A stretch of 20,227 bases of DNA from Gammaproteobacteria bacterium (GTDB taxonomy: Bacteria > Pseudomonadota > Gammaproteobacteria > Thiohalobacterales > Thiohalobacteraceae). Shown piece by piece: positions 14,573-20,227 of this stretch (position 1 is its first letter; each line of letters starts with the position of its first letter). Below the pieces are notes generated by a model. That model was not told the origin of the DNA and searched no databases. It worked only from the letters and a program-made list of their open reading frames with translations. Where the stretch lies: contig JAHJQQ010000045.1 of assembly GCA_018819175.1 (NCBI GenBank), positions 1-20,227 of the forward strand, written 5' to 3'. The translations under genes and the position numbers were made by a program.

Positions 14573-15513
14573 GCGGGCACCGTTGCGCGGTGTCCGTTCG
14601 CATCGACCATATGCATGAACAGCTGTTCCAGGCGGTTGGTCTTGTTGCGCATGCTCAGCACCTCAACGCCCTGCGCCGTGAGCACACTAAATAGCTGGTT
14701 GATGCTGCAGTCGCGGGAGATGTCCGCCTCCAGGGTGGTTTCATCCAGGCAGCGCAGAGTGTAGCCGGGTATGTCCGGGCAGCTTGCCACAGGGGCGCGC
14801 AGATCGAGCACGAAGGTTTCCAGCTGTAGCTTGTTGAGCAACTGCTTCATGCTGGTGTTTTCGATGATCTGCCCCGCATCAATGATGGCGATATTGCGGC
14901 ACAGGTTTTCGGCTTCTTCCAGATAATGCGTGGTAAGAATAATGGTGGTGCCGGCGGCGTTGATGCGGCGCAGGAACTCCCACATGGAGCGGCGGATTTC
15001 GATGTCCACACCGGCCGTGGGTTCGTCGAGTATCAACAATGGCGGCCGATGCACCAGCGCGCGCGCGATCATCAGGCGACGCTTCATGCCACCGGAGAGA
15101 TTGCGCGCCATCTCGCGGCGCTTCTCCCACAGTCCGAGTTGTTTGAGAAATTCCTCTGCCCGCTTGAAGGCCTCATCGCGCGGTATGCCGTAGTAACCTG
15201 CCTGGTTGACGACAATCTCCACCACCGGCTCAAAGACATTGAAATTGAATTCCTGCGGCACCAAGCCCAGGCAGCTTTTGGCGGCCGTCAGGTCGGTGTC
15301 GAGATCATGGCCGAAGACCGTTACGCTGCCACTGCTTTTGTTGACGAGTGAGGTGATGATGCCGATGGCGGTGGATTTGCCGGCACCGTTCGGGCCGAGC
15401 AGGGCGAAGAAATCGCCTTTCTGGACATCCAGGTCAATGCCGCGTAACGCCGTAAAACCATTGGCATAGGTTTTTTTCAGCTGACGCAGGGACAGGGCGG
15501 TGGTCATGGTCAT
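14569..15513 (-). CDS. yadG: ABC transporter ATPase, YadG type
   Basis: A 314-aa ATPase, near the 308 aa of E. coli YadG. It has Walker A GPNGAGKST (40-48, K46), Q-loop VPQEFNFNVFE (about 85-95), signature LSGGMKRR (139-146), Walker B LLILDEPTAG with E164, and switch His H196 in TTHYLEE. The C-terminal 90 residues form the extra domain common to drug- and polysaccharide-type ABC-2 ATPases. It energises the YadH permease, with which it overlaps by 4 nt. ATGs at 15513 and 15507 are both possible. The first is reported, with GAAG a few bases upstream. A TATAAT on the minus strand about 95 nt upstream could be its -10 box. Confidence 0.94.
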   Translation of the reverse strand: MTMTTALSLRQLKKTYANGFTALRGIDLDVQKGDFFALLGPNGAGKSTAIGIITSLVNKSSGSVTVFGHDLDTDLTAAKSCLGLVPQEFNFNVFEPVVEIVVNQAGYYGIPRDEAFKRAEEFLKQLGLWEKRREMARNLSGGMKRRLMIARALVHRPPLLILDEPTAGVDIEIRRSMWEFLRRINAAGTTIILTTHYLEEAENLCRNIAIIDAGQIIENTSMKQLLNKLQLETFVLDLRAPVASCPDIPGYTLRCLDETTLEADISRDCSINQLFSVLTAQGVEVLSMRNKTNRLEQLFMHMVDANGHRATVPA

Positions 15514-15605
15514 GTGACTTCAGGGTAGAGTACCGTTGAAACGCCGCCAGTGTAGCACGGTGGTTACGGTGAATTGCCGTGCCGCTGTTGGGGTGAAGCG
15601 TGTCC

Positions 15606-15611
15606 ATTATA
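15606..15611 (-). promoter_or_regulatory. Perfect -10 TATAAT upstream of yadGH
   Basis: TATAAT reads on the minus strand at 15611-15606, in the divergent gap. The -35 position at 17 bp (TGCCGG) is poor, so this is a half-supported promoter. The leader to the yadG ATG would be about 85 nt. Confidence 0.3.
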
Positions 15612-15663
15612 TGGAAGATGAATACCAGCCGGCAGTGCCGTGTGGCATATCCCTTGCTCGGCG

Positions 15664-15669
15664 TATACT
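15664..15669 (+). promoter_or_regulatory. -10-like TATACT upstream of the MFS gene
   Basis: TATACT (5 of 6 to TATAAT) lies 39 nt before the MFS start codon. No good -35 lies 16-18 bp upstream. It would give a leader of about 32 nt. Confidence 0.3.
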
Positions 15670-15708
15670 GTGCCTCGCAAATGACCGAGCCTCGCTGACT
15701 GACAACCG

Positions 15709-17085
15709 ATGCCCGTACGCTACTCAAAAGATCCGCAAGTCGATAGCACTTTGCGCCATTCGGTGCGCGACGGCGTGGCCTATTCGGTTATGTCCGGCAG
15801 TGGCGAAACCTATCTGTCGGCCTTTGCATTGTTCCTGAAGGCGAGCGCGCCGCAGGTAGCCTTGCTCGCGACATTACCGCCGCTGCTGGGTTCGCTCGCG
15901 CAATTGCTGTCCGCCTGGCTGGTGCAACGCTTGCGTAAACGCAAGCGCATGATACTTGCGGGCGCATCATTGCAGGCGCTGATCTGGCTGCCTTTGCTGA
16001 TGTTGCCACTGCTGTATCCCGAGCACGCGATTGTGCTGCTGATTGCCTGCGCCACCCTGTACCACGCCACCGGTAACTTCGCCGTGCCCTTGTGGATCAG
16101 TCTCATGGGCGACCTGGTGCCGGAGCGTAAGCGCGGGCGTTATTTCGGGCGTCGCACACGCCTGGCAACCATGATGGCCTTTATAGGGTTGGTTGCTGGC
16201 GGTGTGGTGCTGCATGTTTACGATGCACAGGGTTGGACGGTATACGGTTTTGTCACCCTGTTTCTTTGCGCAGGCGTGGCGCGCATGGTGTCGGTTTATC
16301 ACCTGAGTCGCATGCATGAGCCGTCCATGGGCGAGGCGCCCGCGCCATTACCGGCGGGATGGTTGGGCCGGCTGCGTGATTCGCATGCCTGGCGTTTTAC
16401 CCTGTATATCGCCTCTATGCAGGGTGTCGTCGCGGTCGCTTCGCCCTTCTTCGCCGTGTATATGCTGCGCGATCTGAATTTCACTTATCTGCAGTTCATG
16501 GCCAATACCGGCATTGCCGTGCTGGTGCAGTTTCTTACCCTCAACACCTGGGGTCGCATCAGCGATATCTTCGGGAATCGCCTTATTCTGGTGACGACCG
16601 GCAGTGTTATTCCCTTCCTGCCGGCTTTGTGGATTGTGTCGGACAACTTCTGGTATCTGATGGCCGTGCAGGTTTTTTCCGGCGTGAACTGGGCCGGATT
16701 CAGTCTCAGCAGCAGTAATTTCCTTTATGAACTGGTGTCGAGCGAACGCCGTTCCGGTTACATGGCCTTTCATAATGTGTTGACGGCAGTGGCCGTATTC
16801 GCGGGCGCGATGCTCGGTGCCTTGTTGACACGCATCCTGCCGGCGGATGTGGCGCTGTTCGGTTTCGCCTGGCATTGGGAAAGTATTCTGCTGGCGTTGT
16901 TCGCGATATCGTCGTTGCTGCGTGGTTTGGTGGCGTTGCTGTTTTTGCCGCGGCTGGAAGAGGTGAAGGCGCCGCGCCGGAAGATGTCGCCACGGCAACT
17001 GGTGTTCCGGGTGACGCGCTTTAATGCCTTCAGTGGTCTGGTCTATGAGGTCGTGACGATGTTCCGCCGGCCGCCGAGCCGGTAG
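15709..17085 (+). CDS. Major facilitator superfamily transporter
   Basis: A 458-aa inner-membrane protein with about 12 hydrophobic helices in two six-helix halves. These are separated by a polar loop (about residues 200-228, RMHEPSMGEAPAPLP). MFS features are the basic loop between TM2 and TM3 (QRLRKRKRM) and a TM4-5 loop rich in Arg (DLVPERKRGRYFGRRTRL). The second half has GRISDIFGNRLIL, a clear relative of the GxxxDxxGRR loop motif. MFS proteins move small molecules by proton coupling or uniport. Nothing here identifies the substrate. No Shine-Dalgarno is obvious before the ATG at 15709, though the frame and first helix fit. It is divergent from yadGH and convergent with the acyltransferase gene. 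Confidence 0.9.
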   Translation: MPVRYSKDPQVDSTLRHSVRDGVAYSVMSGSGETYLSAFALFLKASAPQVALLATLPPLLGSLAQLLSAWLVQRLRKRKRMILAGASLQALIWLPLLMLPLLYPEHAIVLLIACATLYHATGNFAVPLWISLMGDLVPERKRGRYFGRRTRLATMMAFIGLVAGGVVLHVYDAQGWTVYGFVTLFLCAGVARMVSVYHLSRMHEPSMGEAPAPLPAGWLGRLRDSHAWRFTLYIASMQGVVAVASPFFAVYMLRDLNFTYLQFMANTGIAVLVQFLTLNTWGRISDIFGNRLILVTTGSVIPFLPALWIVSDNFWYLMAVQVFSGVNWAGFSLSSSNFLYELVSSERRSGYMAFHNVLTAVAVFAGAMLGALLTRILPADVALFGFAWHWESILLALFAISSLLRGLVALLFLPRLEEVKAPRRKMSPRQLVFRVTRFNAFSGLVYEVVTMFRRPPSR

Positions 17086-17125
17086 TAATGATGGCTATTC
17101 GTTATTAAAAATGCTTCTAGAGCGT

Positions 17126-17218
17126 TCCTTCTCCCCATGGGAGAAGGACAGGATGAGGGTAGTAATAAACGCGCATTTATAACTCCCCTCACCCCAGCCC
17201 TCTCCCTGATGGAGAGGG
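17126..17218. repeat. CCCTC/GAGGG hairpin repeat, copy B, likely bidirectional terminator
   Basis: TCCTTCTCCC (17126-17135) pairs perfectly with GGGAGAAGGA (17139-17148), a 10-bp stem with a 3-nt loop. A second stem is CCCTCTCC (17198-17205) with GGAGAGGG (17211-17218) around CTGAT. ATGAGGGT and CCCCTCACCCC lie between the two stems. The layout resembles 13708-13790: two outer hairpins with GAGGGT and TCACCC inside. It sits between the convergent MFS and acyltransferase genes. Confidence 0.65.
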
Positions 17219-17233
17219 GGCATGAGTATGATC

Positions 17234-18217
17234 TTATGGTGATGTGTTTGGTGTTAGCCGTGCCAACCCCGCGTCATAGGCCTTTTGTAATGTATAGGCC
17301 ACGACAAAACTCACCGGCACTACCAGGGCAAACAAATACACGGCCTGATAAAAGCCGTCGGTCGGGAAATACAGGTCGATGGCCTGTTTGAAAATCAGTC
17401 GATGGAACAGATAAACGCCGAAGCTGGCATAGCTCAGGGCGAGAATGAACGGACTGTGCAGATGTTTGCATAACCGTTCGGTGTAGGCCACAAACAGCAC
17501 GGCACCGAGCACCACCAGGGGCGCGCGTAGTAGAGAAGTCTGAATGTCGAAACCATTGTTGCCGGGGAGTCCTATAAAGAATGCCGGTATCAACAGCGCC
17601 AGCAGAACATAATGTCTGCGTTGTATGAATGCCTGTACCGCCGCGACGCGCTGCGCATAGATGCCGATGACAAAGCTCGGGAACAGCAGGAATAATCGGC
17701 TGTCCATGGTTTGTATGTAAGTGTCATAACCCAGGCAGGCAAGGAGTAATCCGCTGCACAGTAAAATAAATCCGACCGCCGTACGTGCCGCCCAGATCAG
17801 CAACGGCGCAAGCAGATAGAAGAACATGATCATGGTGATGAACCAGAGCGTCGGTGGGGGTGGCGGCGCGAAACTGGAGATCAGCAGCGCGGCCTTGGTG
17901 ATAACCGGCCAGCTTGCCAGGCCGGCAACACCGAACAGGATCAGTGCCAACAGATAGAGCGGGTAGATGCGCAATACTCGACGTTGGTAAAAGCCGATAA
18001 ATTCTCTGAAACGCAACTGCACATCGCGGCGTGCCAGCAGCAATCCCGAGGAGAACACGAACGTGCCGAGGGCGATGTCTTTCAAGGCCTCGGTGTATTT
18101 ATTGGCATAGCCGGGCAGCCATTCGGTATAGGGGATCAGATGCCAGTAACCGACGATGTAGACAATGCACAGCACGCGCAGCAGGTCGATGGCGTTGTTG
18201 CGTTCGGTGGCAGGCAT
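17234..18217 (-). CDS. Acyltransferase-3 family membrane protein
   Basis: A 327-aa integral membrane protein of the OafA/NodX-type acyltransferase family, which transfers acetyl or other acyl groups to sugars of surface polysaccharides. The start NNAIDLLRVLCIVYIVGYWH gives the first helix with the conserved His (H26). FVFSSGLLLARR and YQRRVLRIYPLYLLAL (R79, R80, R83, Y85) follow the family pattern. About ten hydrophobic segments run to the C-terminus, where SYASFGVYLFHRLIF is another conserved segment. A GAGG ribosome-binding site lies about 8 nt before the ATG at 18217. No glycosyltransferase or polysaccharide genes adjoin it, so the acceptor is unknown. It lies 74 nt downstream of rlmM on the same strand and may be read through from it. 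Confidence 0.9.
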   Translation of the reverse strand: MPATERNNAIDLLRVLCIVYIVGYWHLIPYTEWLPGYANKYTEALKDIALGTFVFSSGLLLARRDVQLRFREFIGFYQRRVLRIYPLYLLALILFGVAGLASWPVITKAALLISSFAPPPPPTLWFITMIMFFYLLAPLLIWAARTAVGFILLCSGLLLACLGYDTYIQTMDSRLFLLFPSFVIGIYAQRVAAVQAFIQRRHYVLLALLIPAFFIGLPGNNGFDIQTSLLRAPLVVLGAVLFVAYTERLCKHLHSPFILALSYASFGVYLFHRLIFKQAIDLYFPTDGFYQAVYLFALVVPVSFVVAYTLQKAYDAGLARLTPNTSP

Positions 18218-18291
18218 AGGCGCTACCTCAATAGGATTGAAGGCATGTTGGCAGCGATGAGCGCAGCTAATCGCGCCAGGTTCAATACACT

Positions 18292-19350
18292 TTACGGCAG
18301 GACGACCGCAAACACCGTCACTTCCTCACGATCGTGATACAGCTGTTTACAGGCCAGATGATAGTGCCTGCCCGTTTGATCCAACCGGTTACGGACAATC
18401 TCCAGGCACTGCTCGACTTCCTGGTAGCGTTTCTTCATCGGTAATTTAAGGTTGAATATGCTGGCCGTGCACCAACCCTCTGCGAGCCAGAGCGCGGCGA
18501 GTTCGGCGATACGCGAGGGTTGCTCGACAATATCGCAGACCATCCAGTCGACCGGTTCCTCGGGTCGGAAACGGAAGCCATCTTCGCGTCGATGTTCAAC
18601 CAGTCCGCTGTCCAGCAACGATTGCGCCATGGCACCATTGTCGACGGCGATCACCTGCAGGCCGCGTTTCACCAGCTGCCAGGTCCAACCACCCGGCGCT
18701 GCGCCGAGATCGATGGCGCGCATGCCCGGTTGCAGCGCCTCTTCACGTTCGTCTGGACTCAGAAAAGTATGCAAGGCCTCTTCGAGCTTGAGTGTCGAAC
18801 GACTGGGTGCGCTGGAAGGGAAGCGCAGGCGCGGTATGCCCATCAGGTAGGGGCTGCTGTTGGCGCTGGGTGCGACGCCGACATAGGCGGCGGTGGTGCT
18901 GAGGAAGCAGATATGCGTTCGTTGATCGCTGGCGCTGTCCTGTAGCAGCTTGGCCTTTTTCAGCGCCACCTCTAATGGACGCGCGAGTTTACGGCACAGG
19001 GCCTGTAACTCCTTGCCCTCGTTGGTGTCCGTGGTCTCCATGAACAGCTCGGCGGAGGGCGGCGCCAGATTCAGGCTGGGAAGCAGTCCGGCAATACGGT
19101 CGTTAATGTCGAGATCATTGGTCATTGCCAGGATGCGAAACCACTGACGGGCGAAGATCAACTGATTGAAGGTCAGCGATGCGATCAGCGCGAGTGCTTC
19201 CTCATCGGTGCTGGTGACAAAAACCACATAGGCCGATGCGGCTTTGGCTTTGCAGTAGCCGGCGACGCCTTGCGCTGCGGCCAGGGTCTGGATCTCCGCC
19301 GCGCATTCGGATTCGAAGCCGGGGCGGCAGTGTAGAAAGAGGCCATTCAT
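18292..19350 (-). CDS. rlmM: 23S rRNA 2'-O-ribose C2498 methyltransferase RlmM
   Basis: A 352-aa protein, near the 366 aa of E. coli RlmM. The N-terminal THUMP-like part (LFLHCRPGFESECAAEIQTLAA) precedes a Rossmann methyltransferase domain with SAM motif AIDLGAAPGGWTW (212-224). The K-D-K-E catalytic set of 2'-O-methyltransferases can be traced to K188 (STLKLEEAL), D273 (WMVCDIVE), K302 (FNLKLPMKKRY) and E342 or E343 (HDREEVTVF). It methylates C2498 of 23S rRNA before 50S assembly. GGAA lies about 9 nt upstream of the ATG at 19350. It is divergent from the rhodanese gene and followed by the acyltransferase gene. Confidence 0.95.
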   Translation of the reverse strand: MNGLFLHCRPGFESECAAEIQTLAAAQGVAGYCKAKAASAYVVFVTSTDEEALALIASLTFNQLIFARQWFRILAMTNDLDINDRIAGLLPSLNLAPPSAELFMETTDTNEGKELQALCRKLARPLEVALKKAKLLQDSASDQRTHICFLSTTAAYVGVAPSANSSPYLMGIPRLRFPSSAPSRSTLKLEEALHTFLSPDEREEALQPGMRAIDLGAAPGGWTWQLVKRGLQVIAVDNGAMAQSLLDSGLVEHRREDGFRFRPEEPVDWMVCDIVEQPSRIAELAALWLAEGWCTASIFNLKLPMKKRYQEVEQCLEIVRNRLDQTGRHYHLACKQLYHDREEVTVFAVVLP

Positions 19351-19467
19351 GGGTGTTTCCGCGCGACTCGATGGCGATATGGTGGGCCATGATTCAGTGC
19401 AGGCCAGGGTATTGCAAGCCCTTAGTGGTTTTGAGACGTGACCGGATGGCGACCTTTGCGGATAATA

Positions 19468-19496
19468 AGCGGATGTCTATCCGCTCTATTCAGAGG
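19468..19496 (+). promoter_or_regulatory. Leader hairpin and ribosome-binding site of the rhodanese gene
   Basis: AGCGGAT (19468-19474) pairs perfectly with ATCCGCT (19479-19485) around a 4-nt loop. Another GCGGAT lies just before it (19458-19463) and could pair with the same right arm. AGAGG at 19492-19496 is the Shine-Dalgarno that favours the ATG at 19505 over a GTG at 19496, which lies on that same AGAGG. GATAAT at 19461-19466 is -10-like but has no well-spaced -35. Confidence 0.4.
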
Positions 19497-19504
19497 TGTT
19501 TGCC

Positions 19505-19918
19505 ATGACCACTACCAAACCCATGTCGTTGATGGATTTTGTCGCTGCTGCACGGTCGCAGATCCAGGAGGTTGATGCCGCCGGCTTGCAGAAGCTGCAG
19601 GCAGAGAAACCGGACTTGTTACTGGTCGATGTGCGTGAATCCAGTGAACATGAACAGGGGCATTTGAAGAATGCGCATCTGGTGCCGCGCGGCATTCTCG
19701 AAGCGGCGGCCGATATCAATTACCCAAAGCATGATGAGACGCTATTCACTGCACGTGAACGTCCCGTGGTGCTGTACTGCGCGACCGGAGGACGTTCGGC
19801 CCTGGCAGCGCTGACCTTGCAGATGATGGGTTTCAAAGAGGTCTACAGTCTGGCGGGTGGTTTTATGAAATGGCATGAGAGTGGGCTTCCAGTCATTCAG
19901 GAAGCACGCTTTGTGTAA
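19505..19918 (+). CDS. Single-domain rhodanese (sulfurtransferase)
   Basis: A 137-aa protein with one rhodanese domain. Markers are LLLVDVRESSEHEQGHLKNAHLVPRG (about 38-63) and the active-site loop C92-ATGGRS in VVLYCATGGRSALAALTL. KEVYSLAGGFMKWHESGLPV closes the domain. Cys92 would carry persulfide sulfur taken from thiosulfate or another donor. Arg97 in the loop fits a sulfurtransferase rather than a phosphatase. The N-terminal extension of about 25 residues is amphipathic, with no signal peptide, so it should be cytoplasmic. It is a single gene, divergent from rlmM. A hairpin follows 30 nt after the stop codon. Confidence 0.92.
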   Translation: MTTTKPMSLMDFVAAARSQIQEVDAAGLQKLQAEKPDLLLVDVRESSEHEQGHLKNAHLVPRGILEAAADINYPKHDETLFTARERPVVLYCATGGRSALAALTLQMMGFKEVYSLAGGFMKWHESGLPVIQEARFV

Positions 19919-19947
19919 TGAAGCCTGTCTTGCGGGTTAATGCGGAC

Positions 19948-19974
19948 TCAGGACCGGCAACCCGCCGGTTCTGA
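19948..19974. terminator. Strong hairpin between convergent 3' ends
   Basis: TCAGGACCGGC (19948-19958) pairs with GCCGGTTCTGA (19964-19974) over 11 bp, one pair being G-T, with loop AACCC. It lies 29 nt after the rhodanese stop codon and 9 nt from the stop codon of the leftward remnant. It could serve both strands. There is no strong T-tract on either side. Confidence 0.55.
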
Positions 19975-19983
19975 GAGCCACGT

Positions 19984-20151
19984 TCAGTGCGAATGCGATT
20001 GAGTGTTACGCATCATCGGCCGCAGAAATTGATCCAGATACCAGGCCGCCGCGTAATACAGCAGGCCGCCCAGGGCCACCTTGTTAAGGAACCTCTGATT
20101 AAGTCGCTGAAGCGGCAGCTGCTGTGTTGCAACCGGGCTCAAAATGCTCAT
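19984..20151 (-). pseudogene. C-terminal gene remnant joined in frame to element copy 3
   Basis: Reading leftward, an ATG inside the element (20151-20149), preceded directly by TAA, opens a frame. It crosses the element end and runs to a TGA at 19984, 55 codons in all. The first 21 residues (MSILSPVATQQLPLQRLNQR, then F) are element-encoded. The remaining 34 include a hydrophobic segment (VALGGLLYYAAAWYLDQF) and a polar His-ending tail. The flanking part has normal-looking codons and a terminator-like hairpin after its stop codon, so it is probably the 3' end of a small membrane protein. It may have been cut by the element, or it may start at a GTG just outside it. I do not recognise the family. 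Confidence 0.35.
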
Positions 20152-20227
20152 TTACGCCGTGTAAACTCCGCTTTTTCACCCGGCTGCGCCTTGCATCTGC
20201 TCGCTTGATCAACTTAATCAGAGGTTC
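20086..20227 (-). repeat. MITE-like palindromic element, copy 3 (inverted, last bases beyond window)
   Basis: This is the reverse orientation of copies 1 and 2. It begins AAGGAACCTCTGATTAAG at 20086 and runs to GAGGTTC at the window edge, missing only the last few bases of the terminal repeat. It lacks the 64-bp insert and has the same length class as copy 2. It differs from copy 2 at scattered bases, for example AACC for AGCC in the terminal repeat. Its TTTACGCCGTGTAAA core is a nearly perfect short palindrome. It abuts the gene remnant at 19984-20085. Confidence 0.9.

Noticed and set aside
16348..16998. 216-codon minus-strand frame across the MFS gene
   Set aside because: It is rich in Gln, His and Arg, with no domain pattern. 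It is antisense to a clear 12-helix transporter.

Overview
The window reads as a chromosomal segment of a moderately GC-rich gammaproteobacterium. The case rests on close relatives of RlmM, the YheS-type ABC-F ATPase, the YadG/YadH exporter, RNase D with an HRDC domain, YchJ and SseB, a set typical of that class. I cannot name the species. No tRNA, rRNA, CRISPR array, prophage or transposase gene was seen. I count 21 protein genes plus one gene remnant at the right edge.

Layout. (1) 1-4886: end of a palindromic repeat element, then a leftward RND efflux operon (lipoprotein adaptor and inner-membrane pump overlapping by ATGA), with a small pentapeptide-repeat gene 53 nt behind it. (2) 5060-8267: an HDOD regulator (minus), YchJ, an exported GlcG/HbpS-type protein, an unknown 95-aa protein (minus) and an NAD(P)H:FMN-reductase-like flavoprotein. 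(3) 8366-9333: an AT-richer islet on the minus strand holding a BrnT/BrnA toxin-antitoxin pair and a small four-helix membrane protein. (4) 9366-13431: YheS-type ABC-F, SseB-domain protein, DUF1289 protein and RNase D. A complete 147-bp palindromic element fills nearly all of the gap between the divergent DUF1289 and RNase D genes. (5) 13432-13798: the only gene-free stretch above 300 bp, packed with unrelated repeats. (6) 13799-19918: YadG/YadH ABC exporter, MFS transporter, acyltransferase-3 protein, RlmM and a single-domain rhodanese. (7) 19984-20227: the 3' end of a gene whose upstream side is a third, inverted copy of the palindromic element.

Most genes are household or transport functions: translation and rRNA (RlmM, ABC-F), RNA processing (RNase D), export (RND, YadGH, MFS) and sulfur or redox chemistry (rhodanese, flavin reductase).

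The most unusual content is non-coding. A dispersed, transposase-less family of about 147 bp has terminal repeats AAGGARCCTCTGATTAA and an almost full-length palindromic structure. One copy carries an exact 64-bp nested insert. One sits where the promoters of two divergent genes should be. One supplies an ATG reading frame that runs into a flanking gene remnant. Two further repeat families (TGTAGG...CCTACA, and CCCTC/GAGGG hairpins) lie at convergent 3'-3' junctions.
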